From an uncultured Clostridia bacterium (GTDB lineage Bacteria; Bacillota_A; Clostridia; Oscillospirales; Oscillospiraceae): DNA of 9,962 bases. The notes under the pieces are model-generated. The model did not search any database and was not told the DNA's origin. It saw only the letters and a list, made by a program, of their open reading frames with translations. Every line of letters begins with the position of its first letter. Positions within the stretch are counted from its first letter, which is position 1. The stretch lies in contig CAMZJG010000021.1 of assembly GCA_947307505.1 (NCBI GenBank), forward strand, positions 1 to 9,962. Reading direction: 5' to 3'. This document shows positions 1 through 5,694 of the stretch, one piece after another. The position numbers were made by a program, and so were the translations under genes.

Positions 1-736
1 GGTTGTTCAGCTTCAGGGAATCCTTCATGTGGCGATAGACGGCGATCAGGTAATCAAAGACAAGGACTTCGATGCCCTGGTCCCCGGTGTACAGATAGAA
101 CCGCGCGTTTTCCAGCTTCTTGGGATCGTAGGCGTCGATCCTGGCCAGGTAGTCTTCTTCCTCCAGGAGGCCCAGGCCGCAGGACAGATCCAGGGAACGC
201 CCAAACACATCGGGATCCTTGAAGGTCATGTAGAGGGACTCCAGGCCGCCCATGGAAGCGCCGCCGACGGCGGTGTGGGCTGCGTCCGGCAGAGTCATGA
301 AGTTTTCGTCGATGATGGGCTTCAGCGTATCCTTGATAAAGTCTGCATAATAGCCGCCCAGGGGATTGGGCTTCGGCGCATCGGCCCGGCGGGGGCCCCC
401 GAAATTCAGGTTGGGCTTCAAGGGCGGCAGCAGCTCGTTGCTCCGGTCATTGGATGTGTCGATCGCCACGACCATGCACTGGCACTCCGGCTCCAGCTCG
501 CTGATGCACACCTCGCAATCCCAGCTGCCCATTCCGGGAGAAGCCTTTTCGGGGAACACCACCTGTCCGTCGTGCAGATACAGCACGGGGAAACGCTTTA
601 CGCCGTCGTAGCTCTCCGGCGTCCAGACGCGGATGGTGCGCATGCGCTTGTCCGGGATGGGATCCATGGCGATCTGGAAGGTGACCAGCTTGCCCCGCTT
701 TACCCATTCGGAATGGTCTTCAAATACGATAGCCAT
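1..736 (-). CDS. Putative esterase, alpha/beta-hydrolase (esterase D/Fes-like, PF00756), 3' end cut by window edge
   Basis: Reading leftwards from the ATG at 736-734, the frame stays open for 245 codons to the window edge, so the C-terminus is missing. The sequence shows an alpha/beta hydrolase of the putative esterase family (COG2819-like). YLHDG at residues 53-57 fits the oxyanion-hole strand. GGASMGG at 158-164 is the nucleophile elbow with Ser161 as catalytic serine. YTGDQGIE near 216-223 is the region that usually carries the acid residue. The catalytic His would lie in the missing part. The start is supported by AAGGAG seven bases upstream. There is no signal peptide, so it is probably cytoplasmic. 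The family cleaves carboxylic esters, such as acyl esters or siderophore-type esters; the substrate here is unknown. It is transcribed away from all the genes to its right, so a link to them is only positional. Confidence 0.85.
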   Translation of the reverse strand, partial: MAIVFEDHSEWVKRGKLVTFQIAMDPIPDKRMRTIRVWTPESYDGVKRFPVLYLHDGQVVFPEKASPGMGSWDCEVCISELEPECQCMVVAIDTSNDRSNELLPPLKPNLNFGGPRRADAPKPNPLGGYYADFIKDTLKPIIDENFMTLPDAAHTAVGGASMGGLESLYMTFKDPDVFGRSLDLSCGLGLLEEEDYLARIDAYDPKKLENARFYLYTGDQGIEVLVFDYLIAVYRHMKDSLKLNN

Positions 737-878
737 AGTACTTGCTCCTTCCTGTTATTTTAATCGTTTATCACCTTTTATGAATGCAATGAGAGGATCA
801 CAGCGGTTTCCCGCGCTCGTCCGCGGCGCGGCTTTCGGCGTCTGACGGCATCGCTGCGGCGTTCCCCGGACTGATAAT

Positions 879-907
879 ATTCTAACATAGAACTGACTGC
901 ACGTCAT
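879..907 (-). promoter_or_regulatory. Predicted promoter of the esterase gene
   Basis: On the minus strand there is ATGACG (907-902), a 17-base spacer, and TAGAAT (884-879). TGT directly precedes the -10, giving an extended -10. The -35 matches consensus at four of six bases. The implied start is near 872, which gives a leader of about 135 bases. It is a prediction from motif matching only. Confidence 0.5.
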
Positions 908-1071
908 CACTATCGCAAAAATCAGCGGCAGGACCGTTTAAATATACCGATCTGCTGTGCCGTGATGCGCGAACCATACGCAAAGCCCTGTCTGGCTGCT
1001 CCGCCAGGGTTTAACGGATACCCTTATGCGGGAATCTGTTGGATCTTGTGTTTTCAGCCAGCTGCCCGTCA

Positions 1072-1100
1072 TTGACCGGGGCATTTGATTCCTATATAAT
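1072..1100 (+). promoter_or_regulatory. Strong predicted promoter of the radical SAM gene
   Basis: TTGACC at 1072-1077 and a perfect TATAAT at 1095-1100 are separated by exactly 17 bases. The implied transcription start is near 1107, 66 bases before the ATG. The segment 1061-1103 is 34/43 identical to the tautomerase promoter on the other strand (3257-3215), including spacer positions that are not normally conserved. Confidence 0.8.
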
Positions 1101-1172
1101 CCATACTGTCGGGATATGCGGAAGTCCTGCGCAATCATGAGGTTTGACAGATGACCTGATGGAGGAAGCATC

Positions 1173-2069
1173 ATGCATTATACGGGTCCGACCTACCGCC
1201 CGCCCTTTGAGGCAGGCTCGCTGCTGCTGCAGGCAACGGTGGGCTGCAGTCACAACAAATGCTCTTTCTGCACCATGTACCGGGATGTGCCGTTCAGCGT
1301 CTGCCCAGAGGAACAGGTGGAGGCGGATATCGACGAGGCTGCCCGCCGCTTCGGAAACGCCACCCGGGTGTTCCTGGAAAACGGCGACGCCTTTGTGCTG
1401 TCGGCGGACCGTCTGGCGAAGATTGCCGGATCGATCCGCGCGAAGCTCCCAAAGGTGGAGACTATCACCATGTACGCCTCGATCCTCAATATCCGCACGA
1501 AAACGGACGAGGAGCTTCGTTTTCTGCGGGAGCTCGGCATCAACGAACTGAATATCGGCGTGGAAAGCGGACTGGATGAAGCGTTGACGCTGTTGAACAA
1601 GACGTATACCGCCAGTGAAGCCAGGGACGAGCTGCTGAGGCTCAAAGCCGCCGGTTTTGACTACGGCCTGAACATCATCTTCGGCGCGGCCGGGGCGGAA
1701 AACCGGCTGGAAAATGCGGCGGCTACGGCGAAGCTGCTCAACGAGACGCAGCCCTTCCTCATCTTCACCGGCACGGTGCATGCCGAACCGGGCTGTCCCC
1801 TGCATGAGGATATACAGAGCGGGGCGTTCACAGAGCCCACCTTCGGTGAGTATCTGGAGGAAGAAGAAGCGCTGCTGGAGGGGCTCATGCTGGAGGATAC
1901 GTACTTCTTCGGCGCGCATCCCTCCAATGTGCTGCCCATGCGGGGTATCCTGCCGAGGGACAGAGAAGCGATGCTCGACGCCATTCTGGAAACGCGGATC
2001 CGGATGGGAAGCAGATTGAACGAGCGTCCGATCCGGGCCGGAGAAGGCGGGATCATCAACCACGGATAG
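1173..2069 (+). CDS. Radical SAM protein with CX4CX2C cluster motif
   Basis: A complete 298-residue protein. GCSHNKCSFC at residues 24-33 supplies the ligands of a [4Fe-4S] cluster: Cys25, Cys30 and Cys33. The spacing is CX4CX2C and not the common CX3CX2C. The following TMY fits the SAM-binding start of radical SAM enzymes of the COG1032 type. NGDAFVL (70-76) and NIGVESG (127-133) are further barrel motifs typical of this group. No second cysteine cluster, B12-binding domain or TRAM domain is visible, so it is a single-domain member. The ATG at 1173 has GGAGGAAG a few bases upstream. It is the first gene of a likely two-gene unit with the small protein at 2113. The reaction is unknown. It is not a typical glycyl-radical activating enzyme, because those carry CX3CX2C near the N-terminus and often extra ferredoxin cysteines. 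Confidence 0.88.
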   Translation: MHYTGPTYRPPFEAGSLLLQATVGCSHNKCSFCTMYRDVPFSVCPEEQVEADIDEAARRFGNATRVFLENGDAFVLSADRLAKIAGSIRAKLPKVETITMYASILNIRTKTDEELRFLRELGINELNIGVESGLDEALTLLNKTYTASEARDELLRLKAAGFDYGLNIIFGAAGAENRLENAAATAKLLNETQPFLIFTGTVHAEPGCPLHEDIQSGAFTEPTFGEYLEEEEALLEGLMLEDTYFFGAHPSNVLPMRGILPRDREAMLDAILETRIRMGSRLNERPIRAGEGGIINHG

Positions 2070-2112
2070 AGTACCGAAGTCGGGCGAAACCCGCAGATCA
2101 GGGAGGCGCAGC

Positions 2113-2424
2113 ATGAAAACGATCGTCGATACGATCCTCTCAGAAGGTTTTGCAGAATATTCCTGTCAAGGCGATCGATACCTCATCCAGCAGGAGAGCA
2201 ACAAAGGATGCCACTACCTCAGCCTGTGGCGGCTCACCCCAAAACCGGCCTGTTTGTGCCGTGTTTGCTTTGATGTCTTTGATGGAGTTTCGGAGGAAAC
2301 CATAGAGGAATTGTTCGACCAGCCGCTCCCGGACGGACATACTGTTCGGGACAGGATGAATCTTGCCTCGGAGGGAGCTGCGGAACAGATCCTTCCCGGA
2401 TGTGCGCCGGCGGCGGAAACCTGA
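2113..2424 (+). CDS. Small hypothetical protein downstream of the radical SAM gene
   Basis: I do not recognise this 103-residue protein. It starts at an ATG with GGGAGG six bases upstream, 43 bases after the radical SAM stop, so it is probably cotranscribed. It is soluble and acidic, with a predicted alpha+beta look: YLIQQESNKG followed by YLSLW in the N-terminal half, three cysteines at CLCRVC in the middle, and an acidic helix-like stretch (EETIEELFD). The last 15 residues are low in complexity. CLCRVC could in principle bind metal, but no known motif is matched. Codon use resembles its neighbours, and the ribosome binding site makes a real gene likely. It may be an accessory protein or substrate of the upstream enzyme; this is inference from spacing alone. 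Confidence 0.65.
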   Translation: MKTIVDTILSEGFAEYSCQGDRYLIQQESNKGCHYLSLWRLTPKPACLCRVCFDVFDGVSEETIEELFDQPLPDGHTVRDRMNLASEGAAEQILPGCAPAAET

Positions 2425-2448
2425 CCGCTGCGGCCATCCGGGTATTTT

Positions 2449-2467
2449 GAAAACAGGATCTGTTTTC
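2449..2467 (+). terminator. Weak hairpin after the radical SAM unit, possible terminator
   Basis: GAAAACAG (2449-2456) and CTGTTTTC (2460-2467) form a perfect 8-bp stem with a three-base GAT loop, 25 bases after the stop codon at 2424. The stem is A/T-rich and no separate T-run follows it, so it is at best a weak intrinsic terminator. The position is right for ending this unit. Confidence 0.35.
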
Positions 2468-2502
2468 TCCATAACACAGATCTTCCGAAAACCATTGGGC
2501 TC

Positions 2503-2531
2503 TTGCCGCTTTTGCGGACCTGTGGTACTAT
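2503..2531 (+). promoter_or_regulatory. Possible promoter reading into the inverted-repeat element
   Basis: TTGCCG (2503-2508), a 17-base spacer and TACTAT (2526-2531), preceded by TGG (extended -10), make a moderate promoter match. The implied start (about 2538) falls at the left edge of the inverted repeat 2540-2613. No gene follows on the plus strand, so if it is active it would make a small RNA. Confidence 0.3.
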
Positions 2532-2539
2532 ATGGCCGG

Positions 2540-2613
2540 TACTCTCTTTCGTCAGGTATGTCAACCATGATGACCACTTAAGGTCTCCAGATACCGTTGG
2601 ACGAAAGAGAGTA
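2540..2613. repeat. 74-bp intergenic inverted-repeat element with 14-bp perfect ends
   Basis: TACTCTCTTTCGTC (2540-2553) and its exact reverse complement GACGAAAGAGAGTA (2600-2613) bracket 46 bases. Just inside them GGTAT (2555-2559) and ATACC (2591-2595) are also complementary, so each half carries the same two blocks with a short indel between them. An additional GACGAAAG lies at 2664-2671. No T-run follows on either strand and no clear target duplication flanks the element. It sits between two convergent genes. It could be a structured RNA, a bidirectional attenuator, a tiny MITE-like remnant or a recombinase or regulator site. Confidence 0.7.
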
Positions 2614-2708
2614 TCTGTATCGTTGACGGCGGATCGGCGTGCCTGCTTGTATGACAACGGCATGACGAAAGCTGAGACCCTTGCGCTTCCCCGGCGCATC
2701 AGGCGGTT

Positions 2709-3080
2709 TCAGTCAGCCGGCTCCTTGTAGAACTCGTCATTCAGGTCCCCGAAGCCGGCCCAGGTGGAAAGCTCGAAGATATTCATGGAGATATTCGTGC
2801 TTTTGGTTCCCGCCACCTCCTCGATGGCTTTCATCACAGCCTTCGCAAAATCCCGCTTGGCATGGTATTCCACGCGGCTGAAATAGCGGGCGTCCACAAA
2901 AGCAAAATTCTCCTGCTTCTTCCCGAAGGCGTAGAACGGCCGCCCGTCCTCAATCTCGGCGATCAGCATGAAGGGTTCTTTGCCCGGGATGTGCCGCAGT
3001 GCCTCCCCCAACTTCTCATACAGGCTCTGCCGCTGTTCCTCCGTCAGCTTCACGGACAGGCTTACGCGCATATAGGGCAT
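2709..3080 (-). CDS. MIF-like tautomerase family protein
   Basis: A complete 123-residue protein starting MPYM, so Pro2 becomes the N-terminal catalytic proline after methionine removal, the hallmark of the tautomerase superfamily. The length (about 115-125 residues) fits the macrophage migration inhibitory factor branch and not the 60-80-residue 4-oxalocrotonate tautomerases. The order is a beta strand (MRVSLSVKL), a helix (TEEQRQSLYEKLGEAL), then GKEPFMLIAEIEDG (33-46). Lys34 there matches the position of the MIF active-site lysine. A second beta-alpha unit and NISMNIFEL (96-104) near the C-terminus follow. Such enzymes convert enol and keto forms of 2-oxo acids, for example phenylpyruvate; the substrate here is unknown. 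The start has GGAGGAAGGAG just upstream. It is convergent with the small gene at 2113 and has its own promoter (3218-3246). Confidence 0.8.
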   Translation of the reverse strand: MPYMRVSLSVKLTEEQRQSLYEKLGEALRHIPGKEPFMLIAEIEDGRPFYAFGKKQENFAFVDARYFSRVEYHAKRDFAKAVMKAIEEVAGTKSTNISMNIFELSTWAGFGDLNDEFYKEPAD

Positions 3081-3211
3081 GATTATTCTCCTTCCTCCAT
3101 TCGACGGATCCTCCGTCCGCCCCTGCGGACCGGATGATCAGATCACCCGGTATCCGGCTGCCTTGTATCAGGAAGCTGCTCAGGAAATTCCGCCTCCGGA
3201 TACCGCTCCTT
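3081..3211 (-). other. Long, potentially structured 5' leader of the tautomerase gene
   Basis: The predicted start at about 3211 gives a leader of roughly 130 bases. On the transcribed strand a 10-bp perfect pairing joins CGGTATCCGG (3205-3196) to CCGGATACCG (3157-3148) across 38 bases. A second hairpin pairs GTCCGC with GCGGAC (3130-3115, four-base loop), extended by TCC/GGA with one bulge, and ends about 15 bases from the Shine-Dalgarno stretch. I cannot match it to a known riboswitch class. Confidence 0.45.
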
Positions 3212-3217
3212 TTTTGC

Positions 3218-3246
3218 AGTATATAGAAATCAGACCCCCGGGTCAA
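3218..3246 (-). promoter_or_regulatory. Strong predicted promoter of the tautomerase gene
   Basis: On the minus strand, TTGACC (3246-3241), a 17-base spacer and TATACT (3223-3218) make a near-consensus promoter. The 43 bases 3257-3215 match the radical SAM promoter (1061-1103) at 34 positions, with shared blocks upstream of the -35 (CTGCC, CATTGACC) and in the spacer (GGG, TGATT). Confidence 0.75.
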
Positions 3247-3345
3247 TGTCAGGCAGCCGCTCTGTTCAGGCCTTTGCGTTTTTTCCTCATATTGATACGG
3301 CTCCCTTCGAGGGGCAGCCCGCTGCCTCGCTGATTGCGCGGCCTA

Positions 3346-3375
3346 TTGACTTCCGGAACAGAAGCAGACTAAAAT
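3346..3375 (+). promoter_or_regulatory. Predicted promoter of the first MoaF-like gene
   Basis: TTGACT (3346-3351), 18 bases, TAAAAT (3370-3375): both hexamers match consensus at five of six positions. The implied start is near 3382, leaving a leader of about 68 bases before the ATG at 3450. Confidence 0.65.
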
Positions 3376-3398
3376 GATCAGAGGAACCGCCTGTTCCT
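3355..3398. promoter_or_regulatory. GGAAC boxes around the promoter, possible operator
   Basis: GGAACAG (3355-3361) in the promoter spacer has its exact reverse complement CTGTTCC at 3391-3397. AGGAAC (3382-3387) and GTTCCT (3393-3398) form a tighter inverted repeat with a five-base centre, beginning at the predicted transcription start. The arrangement suits a dimeric regulator or a short leader hairpin. It is motif evidence only. Confidence 0.35.
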
Positions 3399-3449
3399 TG
3401 AATCTGAAATCAATCAATCCATCCTTTTTTGAAAGAAAAAGGAGACATT

Positions 3450-4403
3450 ATGGGAAAGGTTAACCGCAAGTTCTTTGGCCTGAGTCAGTATAAAGGCCCC
3501 TTCTGCTATGAGCTGGCAGGAAAACAGTTCCGCCTCATCATGGATGACGGAAAGAGTTTTGCGCTCAGCTTTCTGGATGAAAAAAACCTGCAGTGGCGGG
3601 AGAATGATCAGCCGCCAAGGACTGACGCCTACCAGTGTCTGAAGGGAGACGACACGACTTATCTGGTGAACATACAGCTGCCGGAGGAGGACGGCCGGAT
3701 CTCCTATAACTGGGTACTGGATACGGAGCAGCGCCTGGTCACGATGGATATCATGGAGCGGCATTACGAGAAGGGCCTTGACCGCCTCGTCCGCAATACG
3801 CCGTACTTCGGCGCGATAGACGTACCCGGCGTCCCGCTTCCGAAGATCCGGCACCACCTGAGCACCCGCATGGTGGGAGGACATATCTTCTGGCACTATA
3901 ATCCCGGCCATGTCCTTCAGCATATTTACCATTCGCCCCGCGCGATCCGCGCGAGCACCGGCGACGGCCTGACGCCGGTGGAAACACAGCGCAACAGGAT
4001 GAAATATCTTCTGGAAAGCCCGGATCCCAAGGATCGGGAGGAAGCCGAAAGATCCATTGAAGCCTTCCGGGTGCGTGAGACCTATTATCCGATCTTCGAA
4101 GAGCCCTGCTTCCACGTCTGGATCAAGGAGAACCTGAACCTGTTCTGCTTTGTGGAGGAGATCATGTGCCGGCGGTCGCCGAATCACGATCAGGGGGGCG
4201 GCGGGATCCTGCTGCTCCAGGACGTCGAGCGCCTTCTGGAAGTGGGCGTCTGCTTCAATTCCAACGAGAATTATATGGTCTCCGCCTATGGAGACAGCAA
4301 CGAAAACGGCGATCCCTTCGATACGCTTCCGACGCCCTACGGGGAGGAGTGGAAGATCCTGACCAGCGTGCCCAGCATCTATTGGGAGGTCCCGAAGGAA
4401 TAA
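3450..4403 (+). CDS. MoaF-family (calycin-like) protein, paralog A
   Basis: A 317-residue protein. I chose the ATG at 3450 because AAGGAG (3439-3444) lies five bases upstream; an in-frame TTG at 3429 would place that site inside the gene. The N-terminal half resembles the MoaF N-terminal domain: a beta-rich repeat with MDDGKSFALSF (31-41), CLKGDDTTYLV (63-73), EQRLVT (93-98) and FGAIDVPGVPLP (120-131). The C-terminal half matches the MoaF C-terminal domain: GHIFWHYNPGHVLQHIY (144-160), WIKENLNLFCFVEEIM and LQDVERLLEVG. Residues about 178-215 are a charged, helix-rich insertion missing from paralogs B and C. MoaF was named for molybdenum cofactor loci, but no biochemical role is firmly assigned and no cofactor genes are near. 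The gene has its own promoter and terminator. It is likely a cytoplasmic ligand-binding or enzymatic calycin working with the genes to the right. Confidence 0.75.
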   Translation: MGKVNRKFFGLSQYKGPFCYELAGKQFRLIMDDGKSFALSFLDEKNLQWRENDQPPRTDAYQCLKGDDTTYLVNIQLPEEDGRISYNWVLDTEQRLVTMDIMERHYEKGLDRLVRNTPYFGAIDVPGVPLPKIRHHLSTRMVGGHIFWHYNPGHVLQHIYHSPRAIRASTGDGLTPVETQRNRMKYLLESPDPKDREEAERSIEAFRVRETYYPIFEEPCFHVWIKENLNLFCFVEEIMCRRSPNHDQGGGGILLLQDVERLLEVGVCFNSNENYMVSAYGDSNENGDPFDTLPTPYGEEWKILTSVPSIYWEVPKE

Positions 4404-4449
4404 CGCATCCGTCTATCTATGACAAATAACTCAACAGCCATCCGGCTTT

Positions 4450-4481
4450 ACGGGGGCGGTATCTTCGGATACCGCCCCCGT
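4450..4481 (+). terminator. Strong hairpin terminator with UUCG tetraloop
   Basis: CGGGGGCGGTATC (4451-4463), TTCG loop (4464-4467) and GATACCGCCCCCG (4468-4480) form a perfect 13-bp stem, plus one A-T pair outside it. The tail (TTATATGTTC) is T-rich but not a clean run. It follows the stop of paralog A by about 47 bases and separates it from the next operon. Confidence 0.8.
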
Positions 4482-4525
4482 TATATGTTCATGGGGGCAA
4501 AAAAAGAATGGGTGATCCGGGAAGC

Positions 4526-4554
4526 TTGCAACAGAGACGATTTTTCGATATACT
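4526..4554 (+). promoter_or_regulatory. Predicted promoter of the URO-D/MoaF operon
   Basis: TTGCAA (4526-4531), a 17-base spacer and TATACT (4549-4554). The -10 matches five of six positions and the -35 four of six. The implied start is near 4561, giving a leader of about 64 bases that contains the palindrome at 4578-4600. Confidence 0.65.
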
Positions 4555-4577
4555 ATGGTAACATAACATTAAAAATC

Positions 4578-4600
4578 AGTCTGTATATTTGATACAGACT
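4578..4600. promoter_or_regulatory. Operator-like palindrome downstream of the operon promoter
   Basis: AGTCTGTAT (4578-4586) and ATACAGACT (4592-4600) are perfect 9-base inverted arms around ATTTG. The site lies about 18-40 bases after the predicted transcription start and just before the ribosome binding site (AGGAGG, 4610-4615). This placement fits a repressor operator acting as a roadblock, or a leader hairpin. No T-run follows, so it is not a terminator. CAGACT also occurs inside the promoters of paralog A (3365-3370) and the glycyl radical enzyme (7383-7388). Confidence 0.6.
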
Positions 4601-4624
4601 CCCGCAGCGAGGAGGATTTGACTT

Positions 4625-5650
4625 ATGGCAAAAGTCACACCGAAAGAGAACTTTCTGAAACTTGCAAAAGGCGAATTCCCATATTACGTTCCCTTTTACA
4701 GCCTGATGGGCGACCCCTACCTGGGGGAGTGCGCCGTGAAAGGGGCGCGCATCTCATTCTTCGCGGATACGATCATGCAGGGCGGCACGGATATGTGGGG
4801 CGTTCCCTATGCAAAACCTTCCGTGGGCATCGAATCCATCATGCCGGATACCCGCATCAATGTCCTGAAGGATATCGCAGACTGGAGAAAGGTCGTGAAA
4901 TTCCCGGATCCGCTGGACGTGGACCTGGAAAAAGCCTATGCGGACAACCTGAAGAACATCGACCGCAATGAGTCCTGCCTCTCGGTGGGCCCGCATTTTG
5001 CCCCGTTCCAGGAGCTGGTCGGCCTCATGGGATTTGAGGGCGGGCTGATCGCCCTGATGGAGGATCCCGACGAGGTCAGTGCCATGCTGAACGCCATGAT
5101 CGACCATATCATGCCGCACTACAAAAAGCTCTTTGAAGTCTTCAAGCCCGATTTCTGGCATATGTCCGACGATACCTGCGCAAAGACCACACCCTTCTTC
5201 TCCCCGGAAGTCTATGAGGAGGTATTTCTGCCGCTCTACATGAGGCTGGCGGAGCCCGCCAGGGAAGCGGGCGTTCCGGTCCTCTTCCATAACTGCGGCT
5301 ATACCACGCCGTTCCTGGAGTTCATGTATCAGTTCGGCGTCCGGGTGACGGAGCCCTTCCAGGAGAGCAACGATATCCGGAAATGCCAGGAGCAGTTCAA
5401 GGGCAGGATGTCCTTTGTCGGCCATTGGGGCTGGGGTCAGCACATGCCGAAGAATTGGCCGGATTTCGATGAAGAAGAGTTCCGGCAGGATATCCGGAAC
5501 ACCATCGATGAATGCAGCGTCTGCGGCGGGTACGCCTTCGCCGGCTTCCCCATCGGCGTCCCGGGGGATCCCGGGGTGAAGCGGGCCTACAGCATCATGC
5601 GGGACGAAGCGCACTGGTACGGAAGAAAGGTTTACGGATATACCGATTGA
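4625..5650 (+). CDS. URO-D superfamily protein (MtaA/CmuA-like methyltransferase type)
   Basis: A complete 341-residue protein with an ideal AGGAGG nine bases before its ATG. It has the length and layout of the uroporphyrinogen decarboxylase/cobalamin methyltransferase superfamily (PF01208, COG0407): an N-terminal segment with Gly/Asp-rich turns, SDD at 181-183, the core FSPEVYEEVFLPLYM (192-206), and FHNCGY at 221-226. His222 and Cys224 form the HxC half of the zinc site used by MtaA/MtbA-type methyltransferases to activate a thiol. CSVCGG at 297-302 can supply the third ligand. True HemE enzymes lack this HxC site, so haem synthesis is unlikely. Relatives move methyl groups between corrinoid proteins and thiols, or demethylate O-methyl substrates. 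No corrinoid protein is in the window, so the partner is missing or the function differs. It is first in an operon with two MoaF-like genes, 44 bases before paralog B. Confidence 0.82.
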   Translation: MAKVTPKENFLKLAKGEFPYYVPFYSLMGDPYLGECAVKGARISFFADTIMQGGTDMWGVPYAKPSVGIESIMPDTRINVLKDIADWRKVVKFPDPLDVDLEKAYADNLKNIDRNESCLSVGPHFAPFQELVGLMGFEGGLIALMEDPDEVSAMLNAMIDHIMPHYKKLFEVFKPDFWHMSDDTCAKTTPFFSPEVYEEVFLPLYMRLAEPAREAGVPVLFHNCGYTTPFLEFMYQFGVRVTEPFQESNDIRKCQEQFKGRMSFVGHWGWGQHMPKNWPDFDEEEFRQDIRNTIDECSVCGGYAFAGFPIGVPGDPGVKRAYSIMRDEAHWYGRKVYGYTD

Positions 5651-5694
5651 GCGCACCGAAAAGACCAGCTTAATATGAATGGGAGATGACGGAT

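Larger units (their letters stand above)
737..1172. other. Divergent intergenic region between the esterase and radical SAM genes
   Basis: This 436-base stretch has no convincing gene. It holds a minus-strand promoter for the esterase (879-907) and a plus-strand promoter for the radical SAM gene (1072-1100). The transcribed esterase leader (about 737-872) is AT-rich near the start codon and has a GC-rich block at 800-860 with CCGCG/CGCGG complementarity that could fold. Around 986-1009 there is a small potential hairpin (CTGGC at 992-996 against GCCAG at 1003-1007) with no T-run. Nothing else is recognisable. Confidence 0.6.
3081..3449. other. Divergent intergenic region between tautomerase and first MoaF-like gene
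   Basis: This stretch of about 370 bases holds the tautomerase leader (3081-3211) and promoter (3218-3246) on the minus strand. On the plus strand it holds the promoter and GGAAC boxes of the MoaF-like gene (3346-3398). Between the promoters, 3308-3329 contains a small hairpin (GGCAG/CTGCC). No small gene with a plausible ribosome binding site is evident. Confidence 0.6.

Noticed and set aside
29..763. A 244-codon plus-strand frame opposite the esterase
   Set aside because: The opposite strand encodes a clear alpha/beta hydrolase with GGASMGG and a good ribosome binding site; this frame is its antisense shadow.
1173..2069. The radical SAM protein as activase of the glycyl radical enzyme
   Set aside because: Glycyl radical activases carry CX3CX2C close to the N-terminus and usually lie next to their partner gene. 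This one has CX4CX2C, belongs to another group and is more than 5 kb away in a different transcription unit.
1092..2114. A 340-codon minus-strand frame across the radical SAM gene
   Set aside because: Antisense shadow of a GC-rich gene with recognised motifs; no ribosome binding site or domain of its own.
2140..2577. A 145-codon minus-strand frame over the small hypothetical gene
   Set aside because: It could be a competitor for 2113-2424, but the plus-strand gene has GGGAGG at the right distance and fits the operon, while this frame has neither good initiation signals nor a recognisable product.
3429..4403. The longer paralog A start at TTG 3429
   Set aside because: It would put the AAGGAG site inside the gene. 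The ATG at 3450 has that site at five bases spacing.
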